A DNA stretch of 64,000 nt from JBNJGB01 sp051747385. Its GTDB lineage: Bacteria > Myxococcota_A > UBA9042 > PHBI01 > JACKFB01. The translations under genes and the position numbers were made by a program. How positions within the stretch are numbered: position 1 is the stretch's first letter; each line of letters starts with the position of its first letter. The stretch is from the NCBI GenBank assembly GCA_051747385.1, contig JBNJGB010000009.1:62001-126000 (forward strand). The letters are read 5' to 3'. Shown one piece after another: positions 10,431 through 18,701 of this stretch. The notes beneath the pieces are model-generated. The model saw nothing but the letters and a program-made list of their open reading frames with translations. It did not search any database and was not told the origin of the DNA.

Positions 10431-12524
10431 TCAGTTCTGGATGGACAGCGAGACGCACTGTCCGCCGGCGCAGATGAGCGGCGCGCAGCAGTCCTCGCTG
10501 GTGGTGCACTCGCCGCAGACCCCGTCGACGCAGGCCTGGTTGCCGCAGTCCGCGCAGGACTCGCACTCGGGGTCGCCGGGATCGCCCGGGTCGCCCGGGT
10601 CGCCCGGCTCCGGACAGTCGACGCCCGCGGAGAGCACGCCGCGGTCGTAGTGGACCGTGAAGGAGTTGAAGGTCGTGAGGCTGCCCGTCACCAGGCCTCC
10701 GTACATCTCGAAGTTGTTGGCCGTGGTGACCGGGCCGAACGGCGCGTACACGTAGGCGGCGATCTGGCTCGCCTGGGAGAAGTCCACACCCTCGCTCGAG
10801 CCGATGTAGGCGCGGGTGAGCGCCGGGTAGTTCGGCGAGCCGACGACCGTGCTGTTGGCCGGCACGAGGGTGCCTCCGATGAAGAGGTCCAGCTCACCGC
10901 CGGGTGTGGGCGCGATGGACAGGTACTCCGTGGCCGCCACGTCGCCGCCGACGAACAACGCGGCCCGACCGGTGGCGACGATGGTCACCTGGCTCGCCGT
11001 GATGGCGTCGACGTAGTACACGCCGCAGGGGAGCTCCACGTAGTAGGTGCCGCCCGGCTGGTCGAGCATGTCGGGCTCGAGCCCCACCAGGTCGTTGTCG
11101 TTTTCGGCCTGGGCCTGGGCGATCATCCCGGCGACGTCCACGAGCTCGTCCGCGCCGCAGCGGCAGGGCGGATCCACCTGGACGTCCTCCTGGGCCAGCT
11201 CCCCGTAGCTGAGCGACGCGTCGTTCGTGGCACCTGCGGGCTGGAACAGGGTGCCGAGGATGTCGACGGCGAAGGCGGCGGGACCGCTCTTCGCGATGTC
11301 GCCGTCGATCCACGCGTCGAAGTCGACCGTGGTGGTTCCGTCGCCGGCGAGGGGGCCTCCCAGGTGGAGCTCCCCGGCCACGTCGAGGATGTTGCTCGGC
11401 GAGGCGCCGCTCGGGTCGGAGAGCCAGAGCGTGCCCCCGATGACCGTGCTGTTGGACATGGCCATCGAGCCGTTGGTGGCCACGCCGCCGCCGATGCCGC
11501 CCGGCTCGTACGGGCCCTCGGTGCTGTCGTACGCGTCCGTGAGGATGCTCTGGTTCGTCTCGATGGGGCCGCAGCTGCACACCGCCCACGTGAACTCGAT
11601 CTCGGCCGTGTCGCCGAGGCAGGTCGCGTCCTCGCCGCTACCGACGATGACCGGCGAGGGGATCTCGCTGCAGCTCGGGGGCTCGCCGAGGACGACGGCC
11701 GGCTCGCACGCGCCGTCGACGCAGCCCTCGTCGGCCGGGCAGGGAGAGCCGCAGCCGTTGCAGTGGTCGCTGTCGCTGAGGAGATCGACGCACTCCCCCT
11801 CGCACGGGGTCAGGCCGGGGGCGCACGTGGTGCTGCACTCGCCGGCGGAGCAGGCCTCGTCGTCCAGGCACTCGATACCGCAGCCGCCGCAGTTCAGCGG
11901 ATCGGCGTTCGTGTTGACGCAGACGCCCTCGCAGGGCTGATGATACGTCGGGCATTCGAGCGGCTCGGTGTCGGTGTCGGTGTCGGTGTCGACGTCGGCG
12001 TCGGGCCCGGGATCGGGGCCTGGATCGGAGCCTGCGTCCGACGTGGGATCGGTCCCCGGGTCCGCCGTGGAGTCGAGGCCCGGATCCGGTGTCGGATCGG
12101 TTCCCGGGTCTGCCGTGGTGTCCGGGCCCGGATCGGTCGTCGGGTCGGTGCCGGGATCGGGGGTCGGATCGGTGCCGGGGTCCGGCGTCGGGTCGGTGCC
12201 GGGGTCCGGCGTCGGGTCGGTGCCGGGATCGCTGCCCGGATCCGGCGTCGGATCGGTGCCCGGATCCGGCGTCGGATCGGAGCCCGGATCCGGTGTCGGA
12301 TCAGAGCCCGGATCCGGCGTCGGATCGGTGCCCGGGTCGGTCGTCTGGTCCGGTCCCGGGTCCGGTCCCGTGTCCAGCGCGACGTCCTGCGGGATGTCGG
12401 CCACGAGGTCGAGCGGCGCCCCGTCGGCGTCGATCGCCTGGCTGATGTCGCCGCCGCCGTCGTCCGTGCTGTCGGAGCACGCGCCCATGGCGAGTACGGC
12501 CAGCATGGTCGTGAGCTTCTTCAT
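10431..12524 (-). CDS. Large cysteine-rich lipoprotein with Asp-Pro-Gly repeat linker
   Basis: The product is 697 residues. The N-terminus MKKLTTMLAVLAMGAC is a lipoprotein signal with lipobox LAMGAC. Residues about 50-178 are a low-complexity linker of 8-residue units such as DPGTDPTP and DPGSDPTP. Two cysteine modules follow (about 185-275), each with the pattern C...CxGxCV...HC/NCxGCGxxC, common in myxobacterial surface proteins. The larger C-terminal part (about 275-640) is rich in beta strand (NSTVIGGTLWL, GRAALFVGGDVAA, ANNFEMYGGLV). It resembles the polymer-like outer domains of unknown function in such lipoproteins. The last 50 residues are again cysteine-rich after a GDP repeat. It is probably surface exposed; the function is unknown. 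The ATG of this gene is 39 bp after the stop of a second such lipoprotein, so they likely form an operon. Confidence 0.85.
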   Translation of the reverse strand: MKKLTTMLAVLAMGACSDSTDDGGGDISQAIDADGAPLDLVADIPQDVALDTGPDPGPDQTTDPGTDPTPDPGSDPTPDPGSDPTPDPGTDPTPDPGSDPGTDPTPDPGTDPTPDPGTDPTPDPGTDPTTDPGPDTTADPGTDPTPDPGLDSTADPGTDPTSDAGSDPGPDPGPDADVDTDTDTDTEPLECPTYHQPCEGVCVNTNADPLNCGGCGIECLDDEACSAGECSTTCAPGLTPCEGECVDLLSDSDHCNGCGSPCPADEGCVDGACEPAVVLGEPPSCSEIPSPVIVGSGEDATCLGDTAEIEFTWAVCSCGPIETNQSILTDAYDSTEGPYEPGGIGGGVATNGSMAMSNSTVIGGTLWLSDPSGASPSNILDVAGELHLGGPLAGDGTTTVDFDAWIDGDIAKSGPAAFAVDILGTLFQPAGATNDASLSYGELAQEDVQVDPPCRCGADELVDVAGMIAQAQAENDNDLVGLEPDMLDQPGGTYYVELPCGVYYVDAITASQVTIVATGRAALFVGGDVAATEYLSIAPTPGGELDLFIGGTLVPANSTVVGSPNYPALTRAYIGSSEGVDFSQASQIAAYVYAPFGPVTTANNFEMYGGLVTGSLTTFNSFTVHYDRGVLSAGVDCPEPGDPGDPGDPGDPECESCADCGNQACVDGVCGECTTSEDCCAPLICAGGQCVSLSIQN
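11990..12370 (-). repeat. Tandem 24-nt coding repeats (Asp-Pro-Gly/Thr linker)
   Basis: The DNA encoding the linker of the lipoprotein repeats units reading DPGTDPTP, DPGSDPTP and variants about a dozen times. The repeat is in frame, so copy-number change by slippage would alter linker length without breaking the gene. Confidence 0.8.
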
Positions 12525-12563
12525 GTCGTGTCGTCCCCCGGGTGGTCTGGGAGCCGGTGGCTC

Positions 12564-15500
12564 CTAGAAGTTCGTGTCGCCCCCGGCGCCCGGCAGGCCG
12601 TCCTGGCCCGGGTTGCCGAGGCTCAGGCCGCCTTCGCCGCCCGCGCCGGCGCTCCCGTCGGCGGAGAAGGCGTTGTCGCTCGTCCAGAGCGCGTCGCCCG
12701 GCCCGCCGTGCACGTAGATGCCGAAGCTCGCGCCGCCGCAGCCACCGCCGCCGCCGCCGCCGGCCCCACCGACGCCGCCGTCGCCGCCCGCACCGCCGGC
12801 CGGCGCGCAGAAGGTGTCCTGGGTCCCGGAGTCGGCGGGCCCTCCGGCGCCCCCGCCGCCGCCCGCTCCGCCGGAGCCGCCGGTGCCCCCCTCGCCCCCC
12901 TCGCCGCCGTCGCCGCGGATGAGGGTGTTGCCGGTGATGACGGGGACGGTCGCGGGCTCGGCGCTCCAGGTGAGGAAGACGGCGAAGCTCCCGCCTCCGC
13001 CGGTTCCCCCGGCGCCGCCGCTTCCGCCGCAACCGCCGCTTCCGCCGCCGCCGCCGCTTCCGCCGAGGTCCGTACCGGCCGCGATGGAGGCGCAGTCGAC
13101 GGTCTCCACGCCGCCGCCGGCGCCGCCTCCGCCTCCGCCAGATCCGTGGTCGCCGTCCGCTCCCGGCTCGCCGGATCCGGCGGACCAGAGGCCGTCGAGC
13201 ACGGCTCCGGCGACCGTCTCGCAGCTCGGGCCGGGGGTGCCCGGCGTACCCGCAGCGCCGGGCTCGCCCGCGCCGCCGGTCGCGGGGTCGGGGGGGACCT
13301 TGCAGACCGTGCAGTTGGCCTCGTTCGGCTCGCAGTTGCTGTAGGGCCCGTCGAGGGCGTTGAGGTAGCTGTCGGCGCCCGCGTCGCCGCCGGTGCCGGG
13401 CTCGGGGCCGCTGCCGGACGCGCCGAGGGCGTCGGGCGCCTCGGTCTGGTCTGCCGTGACCGGGCAGTCGGACGTGCTCTGGGACTCGCTGAAGTCCGGG
13501 CACACGGCCGCACCGCCGGTGCCTCCGGCGACGTCCGTGTCCCCGCAGGTGCTCTGGCCCCCGTCTCCGCCGCTGGTCTGGTCGGCCGCGCCGCAGGCCT
13601 CGACGCCCAGGTCGACCACGGGCTGGCCCGCGTCGCCGCTCACCCCGGAGTCGCCCGAGGTCCCGCCCTGGCCGTCGGCGCCGTCTCCGCCGCTTCCCGC
13701 CACGATGGTGTTGTCCGTGAGCACGAGCTGATCGCCGGAGTCCCGCGCGTACACGGCGTAGGACGAGCCGCCCGGGGTCTTGTTGACGAAGCCGAACACG
13801 GTGAAGCCGGACAGCCCGCCCGGCGCGCTGTCCGGGTCGTCCAGGCCGATGGCGTTGACCGCGCCCGGCTGCTCGGCCGTCGGCGCCATGCCGAAGATGG
13901 CCGTCTGGTAGAGCTGGACGTCGCGCGCGAGGAAGTCCCCGCTGTAGCCGCCGTAGACCATCACGCCGGGCTCCAGGTCGATGCTCTCCGAGTAGACGCC
14001 GGTGGCCACGAAGACCTGGCCCTTCCCGTCGGCCACCGCGGCGTCGATCCCGGCCTGGATGGACACGAGCGGGGCGCTCATGCTGCCCGCGTTGCCGTCG
14101 TCGCCGTTCTTGGCCACGAAGATCGCGGTCTCGATGGACCCGTCCACGCCGTCGCAGTCGTGGTCGACGCCGTCGGGGACGTCGACCTCGGCGTCGATCT
14201 CGCACTCGCAGCCGTCGAGGGGGTTGCCGTTGACGTCCGCCGTGTCGGGCTCGCACTGGATGGCGCACGTGGGGACGGCGCCGCTGGTGTCGCAGACGCT
14301 GGTCGCGTTGGGCGGCGCCTCGTCGGCGAGGCAGTTGTTGCCGCAGACGCCGCAGTTCTCGTCCCGGTAGTAGACGCCCTCCTCGTCGACCCAGTCGTTG
14401 TCGACGATGCCGTCGCAGTCGTTGTCCGTGTAGTCGCAGATGTCGTCGCCCAGCTCGCACTGGGTCCAGCCGTCCACCGTGCAGGTCTCGAGCCCCACGC
14501 AGGTCACGGCGGGGGCGCCGGGCTCCGGGTCCTGCCAGCTCTCCTCGCACGCCCGCTGGAGCCCCTCGCTGCCGGCATCGCAGGCACACGTCCCGGAGTC
14601 GGGGACGCACTGGAGCGAGCCGTCGGTGTCGACGCAGCTGTAGCCGCCCGGACACTCGTCGGACGTGGTGCAGGGGACGGTGCAGAAGCTCCCGTCCGCG
14701 AGCGGCGTGCACCGGGCCCCGGCCACGACGCAGTTCGCGTCCTCGTTGCAGGGGCTGCACAGCTTGGCCGGGACGGGCCCGCAGTAGAACGGGTTGACCT
14801 CGAAGAAGCCGGATGTGCACTCCTCGACCGCGCACTGGGGCGGGTCGTAGGTCTCCGCGTCGCACGTCGCCAGCGCGTTGGCGATGGAGCCCTGGCAGCC
14901 CTGGCCGCAGACGCCGCAGTGCTCGTCCGTAGCGTACTCGCCGTCCTGGTTCTGGAAGCCCTCGTCGGTGTCCCCGTCGCAGTCGTCGTCCAGGTAGTTG
15001 CAGGTCTCCTCGGCCGGCGTCCTGGCGTTGCAGGCGCCCCACTCGCTGCCGTTGCAGGTCTCGAAGCCCTGGCAGACGCCGATCTCGTTGGCCACCTCGC
15101 AGGGCCGCACGGCCCCCTCGCTGGAGGACGTGCAGCCACAGGTCCCGGACGTCGGCACGCACACGTCGCGCGTCTCTCCCGTGGAGACGTCGTCGGTCGC
15201 GGTGCACTCGAAGCCGTCCGGGCAGGGGCGGTCGTCGTTGCACGCGCTGGTGCAGTACGGCTCCTGCTCGCCGTCGTCGAGGCAGACGCCCCCGAAGCAG
15301 TGCCGGTCGTCCTGGCACGGCCCGCAGTAGTTCAGGACGTTGGGGACGCAGATGGACACGGGATCGGCGGAGACGGACAGGAGCTTGCACGCGTAGCCGG
15401 CGGGGCACGAGTCCTGGCAGAGCTCCGTGCACACGAGGCCGCCGGGGGCCTCGATGCAGTAGCCGGAGAAGCAGTCGCTGTTCTGGAAGCACGGATCTCC

Positions 15501-15740
15501 CAGCTCTCCCTCGCCCTGCCGCTGGCCGTCGAAGCCGACGAGATCGGGGCCCGCGTCCGGCTCGGCGTCCGGCGTGGGGCCGTCCGGCAGGACTCCGTCG
15601 TCGCCGCTGCCCTCATCGGTCAGGGTGTCCACCGGTGCGTCCGCGGCGGTGCCGGGATCCGGGGTGTCGTCGCCGCAGCCCGCGAGGGCGAGCAGCACAC
15701 AGGTGCCAAGCAGGCCCACGCGCCAGGGGCTCGTCATCAT
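12564..15740 (-). CDS. MopE-motif, beta-helix and glycine-rich lipoprotein
   Basis: The product is 1058 residues from the ATG at 15740, chosen because GGAG lies 8 nt upstream; an in-frame ATG at 15758 has no such site. The signal ends in lipobox LALAGC. Residues about 40-530 are cysteine-rich, with modules such as CFQNSDCFSGYCI and three MopE-type metal-binding motifs (DDDCDGDTDE, DNDCDGIVD, DHDCDGVDG at about 252, 443 and 527). From about 540 a beta-helix-like segment begins (IFVAKNGDDGNAGSMSAP, IQAGIDAA). From about 670 to the end it is extremely rich in Gly-Gly-X, like PE_PGRS or collagen-like tails, interrupted by strand segments such as FGIYVHGGPG. MopE proteins bind copper in methanotrophs; here only calcium or metal binding at the cell surface can be suggested. 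First gene of a two-lipoprotein operon. Confidence 0.83.
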   Translation of the reverse strand: MMTSPWRVGLLGTCVLLALAGCGDDTPDPGTAADAPVDTLTDEGSGDDGVLPDGPTPDAEPDAGPDLVGFDGQRQGEGELGDPCFQNSDCFSGYCIEAPGGLVCTELCQDSCPAGYACKLLSVSADPVSICVPNVLNYCGPCQDDRHCFGGVCLDDGEQEPYCTSACNDDRPCPDGFECTATDDVSTGETRDVCVPTSGTCGCTSSSEGAVRPCEVANEIGVCQGFETCNGSEWGACNARTPAEETCNYLDDDCDGDTDEGFQNQDGEYATDEHCGVCGQGCQGSIANALATCDAETYDPPQCAVEECTSGFFEVNPFYCGPVPAKLCSPCNEDANCVVAGARCTPLADGSFCTVPCTTSDECPGGYSCVDTDGSLQCVPDSGTCACDAGSEGLQRACEESWQDPEPGAPAVTCVGLETCTVDGWTQCELGDDICDYTDNDCDGIVDNDWVDEEGVYYRDENCGVCGNNCLADEAPPNATSVCDTSGAVPTCAIQCEPDTADVNGNPLDGCECEIDAEVDVPDGVDHDCDGVDGSIETAIFVAKNGDDGNAGSMSAPLVSIQAGIDAAVADGKGQVFVATGVYSESIDLEPGVMVYGGYSGDFLARDVQLYQTAIFGMAPTAEQPGAVNAIGLDDPDSAPGGLSGFTVFGFVNKTPGGSSYAVYARDSGDQLVLTDNTIVAGSGGDGADGQGGTSGDSGVSGDAGQPVVDLGVEACGAADQTSGGDGGQSTCGDTDVAGGTGGAAVCPDFSESQSTSDCPVTADQTEAPDALGASGSGPEPGTGGDAGADSYLNALDGPYSNCEPNEANCTVCKVPPDPATGGAGEPGAAGTPGTPGPSCETVAGAVLDGLWSAGSGEPGADGDHGSGGGGGGAGGGVETVDCASIAAGTDLGGSGGGGGSGGCGGSGGAGGTGGGGSFAVFLTWSAEPATVPVITGNTLIRGDGGEGGEGGTGGSGGAGGGGGAGGPADSGTQDTFCAPAGGAGGDGGVGGAGGGGGGGCGGASFGIYVHGGPGDALWTSDNAFSADGSAGAGGEGGLSLGNPGQDGLPGAGGDTNF

Positions 15741-15931
15741 CCTGGTTACTCCGTGCATCGTCTTCGGTGTTGGGAACGCGGGGGCCGACGATGCACTCTA
15801 GCTGGTTGGCTCGCTCGGTGCGAATTGCAGTCCGCCCGGAGGCCGCGCAGAGGGGGCCGCTGACGACTGCAGAGCCCGCCGACTCGGGGGCGCGTCCTCG
15901 GGCGACCGTGCGGCGTGGCCCGGCGGCGTCC

Positions 15932-17458
15932 TCAGTCCGCGATCCAGCCCTTGCGGAGGGCGTCCACGACGGTCGGGATCGTCTCGGCGACCTCGCTGGC
16001 CAGGACGCCCTGGTGGCCCCGGCCGGCGCCCGCGGCCGCTCCGGCGCGGCCGTGGACGAAGGCTCCGACGATCGCGGCGTCGTGGGGCGACAGGCCCTGG
16101 CCCAGCAGCGCGCCCAGCAGCCCCGTCAGGACGTCGCCCGTGCCGCCGGTGGCCAGGGTCGGCTCGGCGACGGGGACGACGACGCCGGGGCGGTCGTGGG
16201 TCGCCACCAGCGTACCTGCGCCCTTGAGGATGACCGTGCCGCGCGCGCCCTCGGCGACGCGTCGGGCCGCCGCCGGCCGATCGTTCTGCACGTCGGGCGT
16301 GGCCAGGCCCAGCAGGCGCGCCGCCTCGGCGGGGTGGGGCGTCAGGATCGCGCCCTCGGGGACGGACCACTCGCCGTCCTCGGCGAGGAGGTTGAGGGCG
16401 TCGGCGTCCAGCACCAGCCTGCGGCCGGACTTCCGGGCCAGGTCCAGGAGGCGCCGCGCGTCGTCGCCCGTGCCCATGCCGGGCCCTACGACCAGGACGT
16501 CGGAGCGAGGGTCCAGGCCTGCGGCCGTGTCGTGGGTCATCACCTCGGGCGGGCGTGCGAGCCCCGCGGGGGAGCCCGGCCGGTTCCACGTGACGAGGCC
16601 GGCGCCGCCTCGCAAGGCGCCGAGGGACGCCAGGACGGCGGCGCCCTCCTTGCCCTCGAGGCCGGCGATCACGCCGACGTGGCCGAAGGTCCCCTTGTGG
16701 CTCGCGGCGGGGCGGGGCGGCAGCAGGCCCGCGACGGCCTCCTCGCCCGCTAGCCTCCAGCTCGCGCCCACCTCCTCGACGACGGCGCGCGGAAAGCCGA
16801 TGTCGACCACGTGGACCTCGCCCGCCCGTCCGGCGCCCGGGTGCTGGTGGAGCCCCGGCTTCGAGATCCCGTAGGTGGCGGTGAGGTCCGCCTCGAAGCC
16901 CAGGCCGAGGATCGCTCCCCGGTCGGCGGTGACGCCGCTGGGGATGTCGACGGCGACCTTGAGCGGCGCCGGCCGGTCGTTCGCCGCCTCGATCATCTCC
17001 CTCGGGAGGCCCTCGACGGGGCGGTCCAGCCCGGTGCCCAGGAGCGCGTCCACGATGACGTCCGCGTGGTCCAGCCAGGTCTCCACCTCGGCCGTCAGGC
17101 GGCCGTCCAGCGCCCGCACCTCGCCGCCCAGCTCCGCGAACACGGCGTGGTTGGCCTCCGCGTCCCCCTTCAGCTTCTCGAGGGGCACGAAGCTCGCGCA
17201 CCGCGCGGTCCACCCGTGGTTCATCAGGTGACGGGCGACGACGTAGCCGTCCCCGCCGTTGTTGCCGGCGCCGCAGAGGACGACGGCCCGCCCGGGGCGG
17301 CCGCCGGTGCGATCCATGATCAGCCGCGCCGTGCCCGCGCCGGCCAGCTCCATGAGCACCCGGCCCGGGACGCCGGCCTCGATGGTGTGCGCGTCCATGT
17401 CGCGGACCTCGGCGGCGAGGCCCAGCATCTCGAAGCCGCGGCGGTCGGCGGGGCCCAT
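15932..17458 (-). CDS. nnr: Bifunctional NAD(P)HX epimerase / ADP-dependent NAD(P)HX dehydratase
   Basis: The product is 508 residues, the usual length of the fused bacterial Nnr. Residues about 15-220 are the epimerase (NnrE/YjeF-N) with CGAGNNGGDGYVVARHL and VDALLGTGLDRPVEG. Residues about 230-508 are the ribokinase-like dehydratase (NnrD) with GSHKGTFGHVGVIAG-type entry, LDADALN, TPHPAEAARLLG and TGGTGDVLTG. The enzyme repairs hydrated NADH and NADPH. The ATG at 17458 is 1 nt after the pdxJ stop, so translation is probably coupled. Confidence 0.96.
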   Translation of the reverse strand: MGPADRRGFEMLGLAAEVRDMDAHTIEAGVPGRVLMELAGAGTARLIMDRTGGRPGRAVVLCGAGNNGGDGYVVARHLMNHGWTARCASFVPLEKLKGDAEANHAVFAELGGEVRALDGRLTAEVETWLDHADVIVDALLGTGLDRPVEGLPREMIEAANDRPAPLKVAVDIPSGVTADRGAILGLGFEADLTATYGISKPGLHQHPGAGRAGEVHVVDIGFPRAVVEEVGASWRLAGEEAVAGLLPPRPAASHKGTFGHVGVIAGLEGKEGAAVLASLGALRGGAGLVTWNRPGSPAGLARPPEVMTHDTAAGLDPRSDVLVVGPGMGTGDDARRLLDLARKSGRRLVLDADALNLLAEDGEWSVPEGAILTPHPAEAARLLGLATPDVQNDRPAAARRVAEGARGTVILKGAGTLVATHDRPGVVVPVAEPTLATGGTGDVLTGLLGALLGQGLSPHDAAIVGAFVHGRAGAAAGAGRGHQGVLASEVAETIPTVVDALRKGWIAD

Positions 17459-17459
17459 G

Positions 17460-18182
17460 TCATGCCTCCAGCATCAGCGCGTACATCTCCCGGACGGCCT
17501 GATCCATCCCGACGAACAGGGCGCGGGCCATCAGCGAGTGGCCGATGTTCAGCTCCTCCACCTGAGGGATGGCCGTCACCTCGCGCACGTTCACGTAGTC
17601 GAGCCCGTGACCGGCCGCCACCACGAGCCCCGCGTGGGCGGCGTGCTCGGCGGCGCGCTCGAGGCGCACCAGCTCGGCCTCCCGGGCCTCGTCGTCGTCC
17701 GCCTCGGCGTAGTCGCCCGTGTGGAGCTCCACGATCTCGACGCCGAGGCGAGCGGAGGCGTCGATCTGCGCCGGATCCGGGTCGATGAACAGGCTCACCA
17801 CGATGTCCCCGTCCATGAGGGCGTCGCAGAAGGGGCCCAGCGTGTCCATCTGCGCGGCCACGTCGAGGCCGCCCTCGGTGGTCTTCTCCTCGCGCTTCTC
17901 CGGGACCAGGGTGCACGAGTCCGGCCGGAGCTCCAGGGCGATGCCCAGCATCTCGTCCGTAGCGGCCATCTCCAGGTTCAGGCGCGTCTGCACGGTCTCC
18001 CGGAGGATGCGGACGTCACGGTCCTGGATGTGGCGCCGGTCCTCGCGCAGGTGGACCGTGATCTGGTCGGCGCCCGCCAGCTCCGCGATGGAGGCGGCGG
18101 TGACCGGGTCGGGGTAGCGGGTGCCGCGGGCCTGCCGGATGGTGGCCACGTGATCGACGTTCACACCGAGACGCGTGCGCAT
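17460..18182 (-). CDS. pdxJ: Pyridoxine 5'-phosphate synthase
   Basis: The product is 240 residues and a complete PdxJ. It condenses 1-deoxy-D-xylulose 5-phosphate with 1-amino-acetone 3-phosphate in the DXP-dependent route to vitamin B6. Signatures are LGVNVDHVATIRQARGT at the N-terminus, ITVHLREDRRHIQDRD, TLVPEKREEKTTEGG, VSLFIDPD, ELHTGDYA, VAAGHGLDY and ELNIGHSLMARALF. The start ATG at 18182 gives the conserved N-terminus. It is followed at once by nnr, a conserved neighbour order in deltaproteobacterial genomes. Confidence 0.97.
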   Translation of the reverse strand: MRTRLGVNVDHVATIRQARGTRYPDPVTAASIAELAGADQITVHLREDRRHIQDRDVRILRETVQTRLNLEMAATDEMLGIALELRPDSCTLVPEKREEKTTEGGLDVAAQMDTLGPFCDALMDGDIVVSLFIDPDPAQIDASARLGVEIVELHTGDYAEADDDEAREAELVRLERAAEHAAHAGLVVAAGHGLDYVNVREVTAIPQVEELNIGHSLMARALFVGMDQAVREMYALMLEA

Positions 18183-18284
18183 GGGCTGCTCCGTGGGGCG
18201 TTGACCCCCCGACCGTCCCCTCGCCGCACCCGCGCGTCAAGGGCGTCCTTCACTGCCGCCGGGGCCGCCTGCCGATCGGTCGAG

Positions 18285-18338
18285 CTCGCCGAGAGCCCCG
18301 CAAAACGTGGACGTGGTCGTGGACGTGGTCGTGGTCGG
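18285..18338 (+). repeat. Short dispersed motif with 12-bp tandem duplication
   Basis: CTCGCCGAGAGCCC followed by GCAAAACGTGG matches 6424-6455 (CTCGCCGAGAGCCC, GCGAAGTCTGG). Both continue into TGGTCKTGG-like sequence. Here GTGGACGTGGTC is present twice in tandem (18307-18318, 18319-18330). Confidence 0.55.
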
Positions 18339-18425
18339 GCTCACCGGGCGAGGCGTTCCGTCTCATCGGGAACGTACTCGCGGCCTGGCCTCGCCGTGCT
18401 GCCTGCGCCGGTGGATCGGGTGACC

Positions 18426-18500
18426 GCCGGGGACGGCGCGCCTACTGCACCTTCCCCATGCTCTCCGTGCCCTTGCGGCTTGGCGCCTTGGCGCGAGCCC
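18426..18500 (+). repeat. Dispersed intergenic repeat, family C copy 1
   Basis: From GCCGGGGACGGCG through CTCTCCGTGC to TTGGCGCCTTGGCGCGAGCC the sequence parallels 34455-34528. The GCGCGAGCCCTTCG end is also shared with family B at 47640. It lies about 200 bp downstream of the glmM stop. Confidence 0.65.
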
Positions 18501-18701
18501 TTCGGGGTGGCCGGGTGATGCTAGCCCGGAATTCTCACGAGACGTCGAGCGAAGCGCCGGGAGGCGCCCGTGGATCCGGCGTGGCGCGGACTGGAGGTGG
18601 GCGAAGTCGTACTTGCGGTACGTCGAGTCCACCGGAGGGAGCACGCGCCGGAGACGCGGGTGGATCCCAAGCTGCAGCCGGCGGATGGTGAGAAGGCCGG
18701 G

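Larger units (their letters stand above)
18183..18701. other. Intergenic region with dispersed repeats between pdxJ and glmM
   Basis: This 519-bp gap separates two minus-strand genes. It carries a motif shared with 6424 (18285-18338, including two copies of GTGGACGTGGTC at 18307-18330) and a repeat shared with 34455 (18426-18500). A TTGACG box on the minus strand near 18230 could belong to a pdxJ promoter, but its -10 is poor. No coding frame is convincing. Confidence 0.65.

Noticed and set aside
11990..12370. CRISPR-like array of short repeats
   Set aside because: The repeats are in-frame codons for an Asp-Pro-Gly linker, with no unique spacers of regular length.
10650..15863. 1737-codon plus-strand frame across the two lipoprotein genes
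   Set aside because: High GC opens antisense frames. The minus strand has signal peptides, cysteine modules and MopE motifs; the plus frame has none.
18183..18260. pdxJ promoter at a TTGACG box
   Set aside because: The spacing to a -10 is possible, but the -10 box (GACGGT) is too poor to list as a feature.
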